Below are positions 11,001-26,561 of a stretch of 64,000 nucleotides of DNA, piece after piece; positions within the stretch are counted from its first letter, which is position 1, and every line of letters starts with the position of its first letter. The notes beneath the pieces are model-generated. The model did not search any database. It had not been told where the DNA came from and worked only from the letters and a program-made list of their open reading frames with translations. This DNA is from Anabas testudineus (Eukaryota > Chordata > Actinopteri > Anabantiformes > Anabantidae). The stretch covers positions 1,798,001 to 1,862,000 of the forward strand of contig NC_046615.1 of the NCBI RefSeq assembly GCF_900324465.2, read 5' to 3'. A program made the position numbers and the translations under genes.

Positions 11001-14000
11001 ACACATTTATGACAGCGCAGCTCGATACCCACTACAGGATTTCATGATGGATCACATTTCATACTGTATAACATGAATACCAGGCTTTCATGGGAATGTT
11101 CACTTGACTTTTGCCACACTTCACTATATTAATTAACATTAATTAACATTATATAATTCATTATTTTTAGGTGCTTCTAATACATTTAGGCTATACTAAT
11201 GGTATAGTACCAACAAACTGCTAAAACAGTTGTGGTATAAATGTAGGTTAGGTTAGGGTAATGTATAACAGGAAGCTGTCCAGTCTTTACATTTTTTCCC
11301 TTGGTCACATCCTGTTTGTTTAAGAAACTTGAGATGTGTTGTAAGAACAGTAAAAGTATATCCTCTCTGTGTCTGGTGAAGTGGTTAAACTGAAAAGATT
11401 CAGTTTTTCCACTTGCAAGTGGGAGGTGCAGCTATTCAATACATGACTAAGAAAATGAGTGTGAAAACGTGCTTTTAAATTTGGAACTAGCTAAGCTGAA
11501 CCTGTTCAAAATAAAGAACAAATTATTTACAAAATGGGGATCAAACTTCATCTTACAGATGAAACATTAACAAAAATGCTGCTAAATGTGTGTGTGAATG
11601 TAGCTGCAAATGCACCTGTTGCTATGCTTATTAGTGCTGTCAGTTTGTACAGTCAAACTTATTTACACTATGAAGCGGGTAATATCTCTTCCATTTCTAA
11701 TATATGACATTTTATTTGTTGTGTGAAAGAAATTTCCAATGTATTTAAGAGTTGTAGATGAGAAGACGTTGTTTGGTGCATCAAGCCGAGAAGCAGCAAC
11801 TGGAAAGTTTGAATTTGTGTGCAGGTAATCTACAAATCTGTGAAAGATTTATGGAGGAAATAATTAAGATGAAGTTTTTTCCTTTGAACATACCAGTAGT
11901 TGCAGTGCTTGCTAGAAGTGCCTCCATGTTAATGAAACTGTTATTTTACGCTTTTTTATAAACAAAGACTATACTACACTGCTCATCAAAAAAAAAAAGA
12001 AAAAAAGTCACACACTTTAATATTATGTTGGACCGCCTTACGCTTTGATTACAGCACACATTCACCGTGGTATTGTTTCAAAAAGCTTACGCAATGTCTC
12101 AACATTTATTCCTGTCCAGAGTTGCATCTTTTTTTTTTGCCATTTTTTTGTATTCATGAGTCAGACAGCCATGCAAAGCCTTTTCCAGCACATCCCAAAG
12201 ATTCTTAATGGAGTTAAGGTCTGGACTCTGTGGAACAATCCATGTGTAAAAATTATGTGTCATGCTTCCTGAACCACTCTTTCACAATTTGAGTCTGATG
12301 AATCCTGTTTACATTCGCATCTTGAAATATGCCCATGACATTGGAGAAGAAAAAATCCATTGATTTTCCTCATTCTTTGGACACATAACATTACTGAACC
12401 TAGAGCTGACCAACTGCAGCAACCCCAGATCATAGCACTGCCCCCACAGGCTTGTACAGTAGGTACTAGGCATGATGGGTGTATCACTTCACCCTCCTCT
12501 CTTCTTACCCTGATGATCCATCACTCTGGAACAGGGGAAAATCTGGACTCATCAGACCACATGACCTTCTTCCATTGGGCAGTTTTACCCAGTTTTAGTA
12601 GTTTCAACAATTTTCTTAGATGTTTTCTTTACTTGATTCATACCAATAACTTGACCCTTCAGAGACAGATTAACATCCATAACATCCATAACATAACATT
12701 TCCACGACCACAGGATGTGTCTTCTGACATGGTTGTTTAAGAAATGAGAAGCTAATCACTGCATCAGTTAGAGTTAAATAACTTGCTGAAATATAATCAT
12801 CCATGCAGTGATTATCCAATGGGAGACTCTTGCATATTTTGCTTAGTTAAATCCAGGTGGTGACTTTTTTTTTTTTGGATGGGAAGTGCATATACTAAAG
12901 CTTTCCTAGTAGCAAGTCCAGAGTGTTACAATATTAACTTTAATTTGCATTTAACATTTTTTAAGTGAGGCTCTTCCTTCTAACCAGTAAGAGAATTTTA
13001 GTTTGTCCTTGTTTAGTAAGTTTTGTTCATTTAATTTAGTTTGTTTTAATTTCAAAACAACAAACACTTGAAGTATCAAGCGTAGCAGAGTGTAGCAGAG
13101 CAGGGACAGGCGGGACTGGGTGGTGCAGAGCCTCATGCTAGCACTAGCTTCAGTTCCATATCGGTCCCTTAAATGTTAATATTTGTACTTTTTCCAGGTG
13201 CAGAATATTGCTTAATTATTAGATATTCACATATGAGTTGTGCTTATTTGATTCTAATGTTTGATTCTAACTAACTAATGTATACATATGTAGACTATAT
13301 TTATTTTGTTGTTGTTCTAGGTTGTCTTTCCAGCTTATATTGACCTATGAACTGACTCAGATACCAAGGTAAGGCCAAGTTTATCATTGATTTCTTATTT
13401 AGAACTTTCTCTAGAACAAATGACAGAATCCATCATGATTTGTAACAAAGCTGTACTACACTGTGTGTAGTGTGTGTGTGTGTGTCTGGAGTGTTTTATT
13501 GCTGTTGATGTTGACTAGTATATTTTGTCCATTCAGGCCTTTGCCATAACCACTTTGCTTGTGTTCAGGTCTTTCTGTTCCGTATGTGCATCTGCATGTG
13601 TTTACCAAAGCGGTCCTTCTCCTTGCTGCGCGGCTGACAGTAGGCCACCAGGTCTGACATCTCCATGGCAACCTCTGCCTTCTTCTCCACTTCCTCCTTC
13701 TTTTTCATCTGACGTTGGACAGAAAAAAAAGAGAACTTCCTGTTTGCACAGTGACACTGACAGACCACTGGTGAAAGACCCTGTTGTGGTTATATAGTCA
13801 GTTTGTTTTAGTCATATATTGTGTTTATTTATTCTGACTGCCAACATGTAAAACCACAGTGTGAGTTGACGGACGCTAAAAAGACACCTGTTTAACAGAT
13901 TCAAATAATTATTGCGTAGCAACACAGTTTGTCCCTTCTTAGTTCCAACTATTCAAGGCGGGGTCTTCTTCCACTATACTGTATTATCAGACTGTGTACC

Positions 14001-17000
14001 GTGAGACACTAACCTTTTGTTCCTTGTTGTACTGCTTGCTCATCTCTCTCTGGGTAATGTCCCAGGCCACTTGGTACCAATCAAACAGCTCCTCCACTGA
14101 GTCTGCTGCCAGGTCAAACTGCAGACTGTCCTGCTTTCTGTCCTGCAGGGTCAACACGTGGGGCTTCCCATTTTTACCATTTGTTACTAAAACAAGGAGG
14201 GAGGGAAAGATACCAAGTGAGCAATGGCCTTTTAAAACTTTGGATTTTAGAGATTAAACCGTAGGAAGTCACATTTGTGTATCTTTGTGTTTAATGAAGG
14301 AATAATCTAAGTAGCATGCAAATGCATAGTTTTGTGGGCGGTTGAATGTTGGGCACTTGTTTAAGGTAATTGCTGCCAAATGAGGTTTACTCTGTTATTA
14401 CATCCAAAGGGTTGATATTTTCTCTGAAACTGACCCAAACCCTGGGGTACCACTGGGTCCTGTTGGGTTTGCATAGGGTTCAGAAATATTCAAAGTCAAC
14501 TGTATTGGGTAGGGGTTGGGTTCAGACATGAAATACAGGTTGGGTTTGGCCACCACATTCTGTGCTTCGATGGGGTTTTGGACAGAAAATATGGTCTGAT
14601 CCATATCGTAATGTTTAATGGGTGTGCAACTGCAGAATAGCAGACTATTTGAGGGTTTCTTGCAAATGTATTGTATTGTTAAAACAGTGTAGTGAGGCTG
14701 GGTAAAACCTGCTGCATGTCTACGCTGAATGAGAGGTTTGCAAAAACCAAACATGTACAGACACTATAATAATTTGTACTCACAGTTTTGAATGTTGCAC
14801 TTGGAGATGTCGACAATACCCTTACATAGTTCACCTAGTGGGTTGTCTTCAATGTCCTGTATCAATACACATTCACAAGTACACAGAGATTATTTTCGTT
14901 CAGTCCTAGTGCTGACTGATACTAAGTTAAACTGTTACCAAACCCTAATCTTTACCTGTCCTTTGGTGTCTGCTTGAGTGCTGTTCGACACTTCTTCTAC
15001 ATAATTAGCAGGAAAGAAGAGCTGTAACTTTCCACCATGGTCACCTTTCCACCTGTAGTGAGTAGAATGTGTTCAGTGACAACAATCGCTTTGTTATTTA
15101 TGTGTTTTGTGTTGGAGTATGAGCTGACTAAATACTGCAAAACCTCAGAATCAGTCATAACCCACCATCCACTGTTCTCCTTTGTTACGTTGTGTATCAA
15201 AGCTCCTTTGGCGAAGCTGAGCTCGTCCGGTCTTGTAGCCTGGTAGTTGTACAAAGCCCTAACTGTACTTTGAGGCTAAAGTCGACAAAACAAAATCACA
15301 AATGTCTTTATCAATGACAACTGAACGAGTTAACACACAACCAGAGCTGACAGATTAAAGAGGTTTATACACACCAGAGATGCCTCGAGCTCGTTGGGTT
15401 CCACATATGTCTTCACCTCGTACAACGAGGCGCAGTCTTTCTCCTGTGGAGTACAATCCACTGTTACGTAGCAGTCATGGCAGAGGACTGTAGAAGCATA
15501 TACTGAATTGATATTGACTATGCAGAGGTCTTCATTTTTCTTTTCAGTTAATAGAACTTCCTTACAAGGATTTTTAACATTTCATCTGGTCTGAGTATGT
15601 CTCCTACAGTAACTCACTGTGCTGAAGCGGTCAACCAGCTCCGGGGTGACAGGGTAACGTAGCTTGATCTTGCGATACAATGGCTTCTTCCTGAAATAGT
15701 TGACCAGCTCCACCAGGCTCTCAAACTCTGTAGTGGTGCCCAGCAGGTACATGTTGCCCTCCTTCTGTATCCGGCAGTGTTTCACCTTACCATCTCCTCT
15801 GAAAGATGGAAAACTCCATTACTACAGGAAAAACAAACTAATCGGGCAAAGGCATGTGAAGATGTTAAGCGTGGCTGCACCTGAAGGTGATGGCGAAGGA
15901 GTCTGGTTCTCCTTCTCGCTGTCGGATGAGGAAAGCTCCATCTCTGGGAATCCTCAGAAGGTAGTCCTCAGCCTGACCTCTGCTCAGGTTACTGTAGAAC
16001 CACCTGCACAACACACACAATAACTGTAACAAGAGAGGTGTAAAAGAGGTGTTTTTTCCTTTAATGTGAAAAAGAATCTATTTAAATTGATTCATAATAA
16101 TCTGAAAAAAGTGAGAGGGGATTACATATGTGGGTGTATGTGTGAAAGTGAGCACAACAATAGAAACCTTAAGTCTGTGGTTCATACTAAGTCAGTGGGA
16201 CACAGATGACACAGGTGACTCATAAAGCTTTAACAAGCTAACAGATCAAAGACTAAGCTGGAGTAGATTCACAGATGAGATTCAATGCAATATTAGTATG
16301 AAAATCATTAAAAGTTTTAAAACACCCACTGTGTCCTATACAGAGACAGAAATGAAATGAAATGTGATGTTGAGCCTAGCTTAGCACATACACGAAGGAA
16401 AAAGGAGAAAAACTGTTTACTACTGTATCTCCCAACTTTATAAATGAAACATAATTAAAAGCTAAATCAAACTTCCAGTGACATACAAAACAGAGCAGGC
16501 TTTTCTGGACCAGAAAAGGTCACAAATCCAGCAACAATTGCAGTATATGGAACAACTTCTGCTGGACACACTGTGTCTTTGACACAGTGTGTTAAAACTA
16601 CACAGCAAGAAACATTTTAACACAGCGGATGGAAAAAACAAAACAAAAAAAGAACACAACCAGGGCTTGAAATGACTGTTTTTGCTCACCAGCCACTGTG
16701 GCTAGTGGTTTTCCAAACATAGGAGCCACTCGGCATTTTCTCTGGCAGCAGTTTTGTTGATGGGAAATTCAATGTTATATAATTAAAGTTAAATATGATT
16801 TGCTAGCATTTACTTGATCTAGATTTACAACTCCTCTGAAGTTAAGACTACATAACATGTCAACTCTACAAGTCATTTTCAAATATTCAGCCTGTGATAT
16901 TTATTTAAAATATGCATTCTATTTATAAAGAATAAAAAAAGAAAGAAAAAATGAAGATGGGAGTTTGGCCATTCTGAGAACACATTTTCGTGTTCATGCG

Positions 17001-17187
17001 TAAAATAGTAACTTCCTTCTGTAAATTTAGAGTCATTGCATTAGAGAGGTTGTGACTTCCTCCCCATAGAAATGAGAAGAAGGAATTATCTCTGCGTTGT
17101 TTCAATCTACGCATATGAGTTTTCCTTAACTCACTTGGCATTTAGCATGCTGAATGACCAGCGGACCAGTACAGGCACGGAGTGCAT

Positions 17188-17221
<34 letters not shown>

Positions 17222-20200
17222 GGCATAAACGCGCTTGTGTGTGCTGCACACAGTCACACAGTATGCCACATATCAATTTATCTGTCTGAATAACACAACT
17301 GTTACAGTGCGTAATGATGGTCTCTGCTCTGCCGCCATCGGTTTGGCTGTGTGAGTTCTTCACTGTGCACATCCACTCACAAGGTGATGATCCCAGCAGC
17401 ACAAGCATCTGCATATAGTGTTGTGGTATCACATGTATGATTGGTAGCCTTTCAGTTTTACACTTTTCTGTTTCTCACCCACTGTATTTAAATGTTCTTT
17501 GCTATATACTTCTACCAGACTGTGAAAGGCTAAAAGCCGTGACATTGTTCATTAGACACATTGTAAATGTTGTGTGGAGTTGTGAGCTTTCACTCAAAAT
17601 CCTCATCATTTCAGCTTCCAAATGAATGGTACTGTAACAGATGTTCATTTCTCTTAGAGCATGGACATCAAACAGCCAGGAACGTGTTTATTATTGACAC
17701 TGACTAGGTTATTTTGCCTGTGAATAATACACTACATGTAGGTAGGAGAGAGTGTCAACATTTTGGAAGACACTGCTTTCACTTTTGGCAAACACTGCTA
17801 AATATTGTGCTATTGTTTTGTATGATATTGCATCATAATCATAAAACTCTTTTGCCTGATGGTAAAACCAACAATCTGTTTTTTTACTCTATTGATTTTT
17901 CTGTTCATCTCATTTTATTAGGAGTCACAGGTTTATTCAAGAGGCAGACCTCAGACCGGACTATAACACGAAAAGCCACAGACTCATAGTGTTTCATTAA
18001 GGACAAACCCTTCTTTTAGATGTGGGTTGGGCTGTGGTACAGCGTCAGTGAGGCGCAGGTCAAAGTCTTGGCAGCGCAGTGGGTTTTCTCTGTAGTGCTG
18101 GATCAGGGCGAACACGCTGGAAAAGTGTAGGTTAGGTGTCAGGTAGAAGTAAGTGTGTCCTCCCTCTGAACCAGAGCGAATACGGCAATGCTGGACTCTC
18201 CCACTGCGCCTGAAACGCGTGCAGAAGATACAAAGTAAATTACATAATTTAAAAATGTTTCTTCTCTATTTACTTGCTAATTAAAAATTACTTCATTGAT
18301 TCCCTAGGGGAAGATGACGGCACTACTACGAGACTTTAGTGTCCTGTCCTAGGATACTTTCACATGAGGAACCAGGAGACAAACCACTGACCCTGGGCTT
18401 CATAGACAATTGCTCTGTCAGCTGAACTACTGATGCCCTAATCTTGTTTTGATCTTGGTGATTATTTTTATTTGAAAAAACTACAGACAGCAAGAAGTTA
18501 CACATGCCGTCCCCCCGACAGTGTAGTCAAACCTATAACTTATCAAGATGGTCAAAAATGGTTTCTCAATGGGATACCACAATAGCTTTACCATAACTGA
18601 ATGAGGAGATAGAAGGAAACGTTGTAACTGTTCACATTTTTAGCTCACAAAAACGTATAGAAGTTGCATCATATTACATTGCTTCATAATTGTATAAATC
18701 TTTTGCCTGATGTTGATGAAAAAAACAATTTTTCAATGCAGTGATTCTTCTGTGGTTAATCTCATTTAAAGAGGAGGCATAGGCTCAGCACAGCCTTTGT
18801 AAGAGGCAGACCCCAAACAGGACTATCACACGAAAAACATTTACTTTATGGTGTTTGGCCACAAGATCAAGAAACAGGAAGTTATACCAGAAGGAGAGGG
18901 TAAAATCTGTGACATAGGTGTCACTTTGTCGGACCAAGAAGGTGCCGTCCGGTGCCCCAGTCTCTGCGCAGTAATCTTGGATTAACCTCTCGGCCATCAG
19001 CCTGCCCTCGGTCATACGACCGTGAAACCACGGCTCTGAACAGTGCAGTTCCTGGAACAGACAAAGAGATGAAAACTGGTTATAACCCATATATGTTTTA
19101 ATACATGGATAATATCTATTCATTTTCCTTCACTATATATGATTCAGTTGATCACTTCTTGTAAAAACAACCACTAGCCGAAGTTTGTCTCTCCCCATTC
19201 ACTAAAATCCAAATTAGTTATAGCATAAAATTATTTCAGTTAGGAAGTTGTGTGCTTTTAATATCTTACTAAACAAAACAGTTGTGGATGTGTCATAATT
19301 GATGAAGACCTACTTAAAGTTGACCAACTCTGACTCTGTATTGAAAACAACACCATAAACCTTTGCTGGCGAAGTTTCCTTTCACTCTTTTACCTTCCGA
19401 GAATCTTCTTCCTGCTCTTCCCCCTCCTCTGCATAGTACAGCTTGTCATCACGGATCACACAGTAGTGCTTGTTCCACCGCTGAGGAAGAGAAGTGGAAA
19501 TTTACATATTTAACTTGACATGTAAAACCATGCTGCTCATACAGAGGGCTTTTCAAACTTCCATTTTAACTTAAGTTTAAATATTTAGTATTTCTGTATG
19601 TCAAGAAAGCAACATGTTAAGTTTTATGTTTCATAATTCCTCATTAATCATGTTGTTTCTTTCAGTGATGACTCCCCTCAGACAGAACTACTGCGGCTGC
19701 TCTACTGCTACAGCCACAGCCACAATTGTGCTCATAGCTTTACAACAAATGACTGCTTTAAACAGCTGCATACGGATGAACACCAGCAATTCTGGTTGGA
19801 CTGAAGCAGGTCCTCTTGTGCCCAGCACAGTGCAGGTCTTAAGATGGCAGGATGAGTAATAGATGAGCTTTATATCTCCAAAGTGCAGTTACTGGCCAAC
19901 CTGTGCAATGCTTTTCCTGCTTGTTGTTGTTCTTGTTCTGTTGTTTCCTGCTGTTTTTTCTCTCTCTTCTTTCCACTCACCCCAACCAGTCGAGGCAGAT
20001 GGCCGCCCACCCTGAGCCTGGCTCTGCTGGAGGTTTCTACCGTTTAAAGAGGGTTTTCCCTCTTCACTGTCACCTAATGCTTGCTCAAGTAGGATTGTTG
20101 GGTTTTCTCATAATTCTGTATACAATTATATTATATATTTTAAACCTAAAAAGTATGATATGACTTTTGTTGGTATTTGGCACTATAGGAATAAAACTGA

Positions 20201-23200
20201 ACTGTATCAATTAATAGCTGTTGAATTGGAAGGAATGCAGTAGAAATAGTAGAAGTAGTGGTAGAAGTAGTAGTTCACCACTCTAACAGTCCAATATATA
20301 TAAATTTTAGCTGCGTATTGATTGTGCACACTGCAACAGTTCAGATTTCCATGATAATTTAAATATTTGACAGGACCAGACAAACATTTTTTAACATTAT
20401 ATTAGGCAATAAATGCTGTCTAATGTCTCATCTTGGTGTTAATGGAGGAGCAGGTGCCCATTCATGTCCTCTGAAAGTACCTGGTCCACAGGGTCCCAGA
20501 TCTCCAGGTCCCCTTGTTTCTGCCCCTTCCTCAGGTCTCTAATGCTTCCTCCTCCCTCCACACTGAGCTTCTTGTGCTGCATAGGGATAAGAGGGAGAAC
20601 ACAATTATTAGCAATAACGCAAACACAGTCTTGTCTCACTATATATGAGACATAATAACATACATGAGGCTAATTGTATTACCTATCCAATTACCCTAAC
20701 CTTTACAACTAAATGCTTAACCCTTAAACAGAACTTAACTCTACCCTTAAACCTAAAACCTAGTCTGCCCAAAATGCTCTTTGAACTTCTTAGGACAAGC
20801 TAAAAAGAAGAATAGTATACGGCAAAATTTGTCCACACAAGGAAATAAGGACGTGCACACACACGCACACGCGACATACTTTAAGTATGATCTTGCCCTT
20901 CAGCTGGGTGGGGGAGGGGAGCTGCTCAGCCATCTGCTCCACAGGTTCAGTCAGCAGTTTATTTCCGAACACGTCTTTGAAGATGCGAGCCATCTGACGC
21001 TGCTGCTCTATGGGACAATGCTCCTCTATTGACAGGATCACTGGGTACCTGAGAGAGACGAGCATGAAAAACAACCATAACAGCGAGTGGAAGTGATGTC
21101 ACCTCACACAGTGAATATGCATATTTAACCCTTATCCTAAACAGCAAAGGCGTAACATGAGCTCATACACACAAAAGCATTAGGTTTAGAGACCCTTACT
21201 CTGAGGTGACAAAAGCATGATCATTTATGGCTTTGACCACATCCTCAAACTTGATCTTGGTTGTTCTTGTCCAACCGTGGTAGATGACTGGCTCCCCGGG
21301 CCCCTCCCAGCAGTCCACTAGATGGATTCAGTAACACAAAAACCACACATATTGTTTAGTCAGATCAAGTCAAGTGAAATTCTCTGGTAGGCCCACACCG
21401 AAACTCCTCTTAAGGGAGTTTTTCCTCTCCACTGTCGCCTACTGCTTCTCAAGATGGGTTGTTGGATTTTCTATTTAATTCTATATACATTATACGTTAT
21501 ATTTTGTAAGGTCTTAAACCTTACACTCTAGAGTGCTTTGACATTACTTTTGTTTTGATTTGGAACTAGATAAATAAAATTGAAATAACTATTTGGCATT
21601 TTTACAGATACAGATGTATGTATATTGGAATTCAGCTAACAAATATATTAAAAACTGTTAAAAAAAAAAAGGCAACAATCCTATTTTGTAAGTAAATTAT
21701 TACTGGAATTGATGCCAGTTGGAAAAATGTTGATAATGCCTCATATGTTAAGCATTTAAAAGAATCAGTAATATTCTTTAGATGTACTGTCCCTGCATGA
21801 AGCTGATATTGCACTGAGAAACAAATTATAATTTGAATATTGCACAAAGTAATAATGCAACATGAAGTTCAGAGAAAGGGACTCAGTTTGCATTGTCTAG
21901 TTAGGTATTGTAATAATCCAGGCCCAGGATGCATTGAGTCTGTGATTACAGAGCAGCTACAGAATGCAACTCACAAGCTGTGTTGTCATTATGAGGTTCC
22001 CACCTGACATCCACTTAGAACTGAAGCCCAGCTGTGGACCAACCGTTGCCCTATGACCTCTGTTGACATGTGCACTTGGTGTAATACAACATTTTTCTAC
22101 CACATCGTATCACTTCAACTTGACTCAACTCTGCAGTACTTGCTTCACTTTTAGTAACAGGTACTTCATTTCCCTAAAATAGCACTACGTCAGTTTGGCT
22201 AGTTAGGTTGTCATAGCCGCCTGAAACTGCTGTGAAACTGCACACAAACACAGGAACAATGGAAATGCTGTTCTTGTTTCTGGGCGTGCGGCTGTTTGTT
22301 TGTTGTTTCAGAAGAGACTGAAGGTAGCGAGATGCTGAGAAAATCAGGAGAGTTTGGGAAATACAGTTCAGAGAGTAAGAAGGCTGTGGTTGCTGTGGTA
22401 ACTCTCTGACCAATCAGTCAATTTTACATCATATTTTCATGCCACCTCAGCTCACTTGACACCTAGAGATGATACCAAGCTGGTACCATGTAGTAGAAAA
22501 GCATTAACATATAATACCTAATTGGATCATGTGTTAGCCCTCACTACTTTTTATATTAGGTATGATGACTCAACTGCTACATGTAAAATATCTATGATGA
22601 CAAAGCTGTTGTGTACTGACATTCCACACAGCGGCATCCCAGACGCAGACAGCGCACATAAGCCTCTGTGGACGACTCGCTCTGAAGCTGATCACCTGTC
22701 AGATAGCTGTGGAACAAGACACAAAACAGATGTCTAGTTTTATTTCACAACCTCTGTACCTCTGGTGAAGACATTATGTTTCTGACCCTGTTTGCTTGGT
22801 GGTTAATGACTTTCCAATAAATAACTGGCTAATGGTCTACACAGGAGATTAATTACACAAAATAACTAAAACATTCTTTGGGTTGCCAAATGTCAATTAC
22901 CAAACAACAAAAACAACAACACAAAAACACTAGAGGAGAGGAAAATATATTACAGTATGACAACCCACAAGCTGTTTAGAGTGACAAGTCATCTACAGCA
23001 GCATTATTGTAGAGGCACTTTCTGAAAATATATTAACAAATAAAAGCAACATTTTAATGGTATTATTATTTAATGACTGCTAATGAGACACTAACATTTA
23101 AATTCTGAGTTGAATGATGAGCACACACATTAGCCAGTGGATGATGAGCGTGACTGACAAAACAATAGATAGTCATACTGACGTGTTGTGTGAGGAGCTG

Positions 23201-26200
23201 ATCCAGTAATGGGACAGTGGATTGTTCATGTCCAGGTTGCGGATCTCTGTGAATCTTTCATCCCACACAGAGTTTTCCTTGGAAAACAGAAAACTGAGGA
23301 ACTAGAAAAGCAGAAAGAATTTGAAATGAACAAGAAATCTGCAATATGTTCATAATTATAACACACAACTCTAGCCTGGGTCGATGAACTACTAATAAAT
23401 ATACTAATAATATACTTTTGCATATGCCACTTCAGTAATACAGCATACATGCAGGCACAGAGCAGAATACCTCGCTGACAGTGAACTCAGGATCATTGGT
23501 TTTTCTCATGGTGTCGTCAATGAAGGTGGTCATCACTTCTCTGACCTGATTCAAATCATTGGCCCAGGATTCCTAGGGGATTAAGGGACAAAGAAAAAGA
23601 GTGAGAGAAAGATACTTAAGCAGCTGTTAGACCGGCAAATTAACAAATAATCAAGAGTAATTGAATAAAATAGTTGGTTGTTGTCTTGAAAATACAGAGT
23701 CCTGTTGGATTCCAGCATATTTAAAAAAGAGCCAAGAGCAAAGATTTCACTGAAACATGGTTTTAGAAAACTTGTAAAGAAAACCTTTAATTATAAAAAT
23801 AATAACTAACCAAATGATATGCAAATGACTAGGAAAGCGGTAATAAATGTTATAATGACATGCACACAAAGTCAGACATGCAAAGTTATAATAAAACTGC
23901 TCTTGTCTGGAGAACGTTGGAGTGATCATTTAGTGAAGCTTATTGTACCTGTTGCTGGTAGATGAGGAATCTTTGAAAGTCATGGAGCAAAACTGCTGAG
24001 GCATCTGGTTTATCTGTGTTACTGTGTAATGGAAACGCAAACGCACAGTGAAACCTTGCTGAAAAACTACAACCTACTTTTTTATTTTTGCCAGAATTTC
24101 TTAAGATTAAGTGTTTAATGAAGAATAACAGGAAGCGGACTCACCCGAGAATGAAAGCACAGGACTCCTTTTTGAATTCATCAAGGATCTAATAATAGTA
24201 ATATAATATAATAACGTGAATTAAAAAAATATGAACAATAGTTACAGTATATATCTTAAGTTGCCAATTTAGACATACCTCATTCTGTTCAAACATTATA
24301 AGGTTGTACAATTTATGAAACTGCTCGAAGTCAAGGCGGTCTTTCTTTGCTCCTACTTCCTGTGAAAACACAATTTAAAAGTGTTGATTGAAGAGCACCT
24401 GCAGAAAATTGGAACATGTATTTCCAAATGAGGTCACATCTAATCAGTCACCGTTAACATTTGGTATGACAGAAACCACATACTCTCGGGTCCATAATTA
24501 TTTGGACAGTGACACAGATTTTTGCATTCCATATGCCACAACCAATGATTTGAAAACATGATTTGAAAATATTTGGCCTTGAACTAACATAATCATAAAT
24601 TAAACATTTGGGTACATTTATATGACTCTACGGTGCATTTATACACCACCCACGGAGTATGTTAGAAATGCACTTCCTCCTTTTTTCCTATGTTGCTGTT
24701 TAGTCTGATCCTCTCCCAGAATGGTCCTTTCAGAGTCCTTTACCTTCCTGATGTCAGGAAGAATTCACATGCTCGGTCCGATCTCCGCCTCGACTAGTTA
24801 CAGTGCTGCTGTGAATTGTTCTGAAAAGACTTCAACACCCAAATACAAACTATCAAAGATGTCACCTGGACTTTGAGTGGGGAGATTCAGCCTGAGAGGC
24901 TGTGAGGGAGTCAGCAGACATGTGTTATTCAAATTTCACCCAGATCATCATCTAAAATAAAGCTCTCCAATTCAAATTCAGCAGTCTCACAATATTTCCA
25001 CCCTGTGTGAAGCTTCTTATGTTCTGTTATTAAGAAGATTCAGCTGGAGACATGTGTTTAGCTGGAGACCCTCAAAGGACGAAGGAAGAATGCGGGTGCT
25101 CAGTCCTCAAACCAATGAGGACTGTCATTCTGTAAGTTTTATTTCCCTTTATTTATTTATTACAGCACCATTGTCATTTACTGTGGCTGAAGCATCATGA
25201 GCGGCAACCTTGACAGCCTTCCATTGTGAAGGGGACAATAAAAGTATATCAAGTTGTTCAAAAGGGATAATGTCAGGGTGGCTGACATTGCTTGAAGCTC
25301 ATTGGAAGCAGAGTGATGCAGCAGGACAATAACTAACGCCTATACAATAACACACACGAGGCCGTTGTACAGCCAGGCATCTGTAAGAAAAAATGTCTGT
25401 AATTTTCATGCAGTTGATTCAATATTTTCAACCAAACCCTTAGATCAAAAGTCTACAGTCTACATCTTAATTATTATAATTGAAATGCAGAAACTAAATC
25501 ATGGCAACTGTGTCACTCTCCAAATATACACATACCTGACTGTAATTACGTTGTAGAAGTAACTACACGCAATAATGATAAGGACATGGCGTATGCAGAA
25601 GTTGGGTACCTGGACTTTATCTTTGAGGACACGTGAGTTGGGGGCCTTGTAGTTGATCAAAGGAAGCAGAGCCTTCAACTCCTTCATGGATATGCTGGTA
25701 AAGGACACAAAACAGCTCTCATTATGCATCCTCCTGGCTGTATCCTGTTATACTGTTATTTTTCATTAATTGTAATATATTTAATATATGACAGGTTCTT
25801 TGTTCAGGTGTATGTAGGTGCAAAGCAAGCTTTTGTCAGTTTACATGCAATTTTCCTCTGTGCCAGTCTGTTTTTCTAAAGCTATGCCTGCTTTTGCAAT
25901 TTTCCTTGCACAAAATAGATTTTTTGCCACCGAAGGGTGCAGAGCAACTTGATGCTCGTTTTGGTCCAAAACTGCATTTTCACACATTTTGGAAGTTCCC
26001 TTTGATCATAGAGATAAACCTTCTGTCTGTCCAGGACCTCAGTCTCTCTCCCTCACTTGCTGCTTTTTAAGGAGATTAGAGGAACTGGTGTGGTTAGCCA
26101 TTACTGAGTTCCGCCCTGACTCCATCTGCTCACAAAGCAGCACCTGGTTCAAGGAAATAGGGCTCTTTTTGTAAAATATTCAGAAAAATCCTACTGCGAC

Positions 26201-26498
26201 GCGTTCCTACATGTTTTTTCTCACACACTGGAGGTTTGATTTGACAGAATCCTATTATGGCCTATTAGGATTTACATATCATATAATACCAGTCATAGAA
26301 CCCAATTTATCATTTACACACAAAGGTAGCATGACTGAGTAATTTGTTTATATTGAGATATACAGTACCTGTTTGTTTTGGTCTGATTGATTGAATACAT
26401 CTGCTTCCTCAGCCAGCTGAAAGGAGAACAACACAGGGTGATCAGTTATTGGACTGGAGTCTTTATGCCTAAGAATTCTAGGAATATGTGTGTGTGTA

Positions 26499-26561
<63 letters not shown>

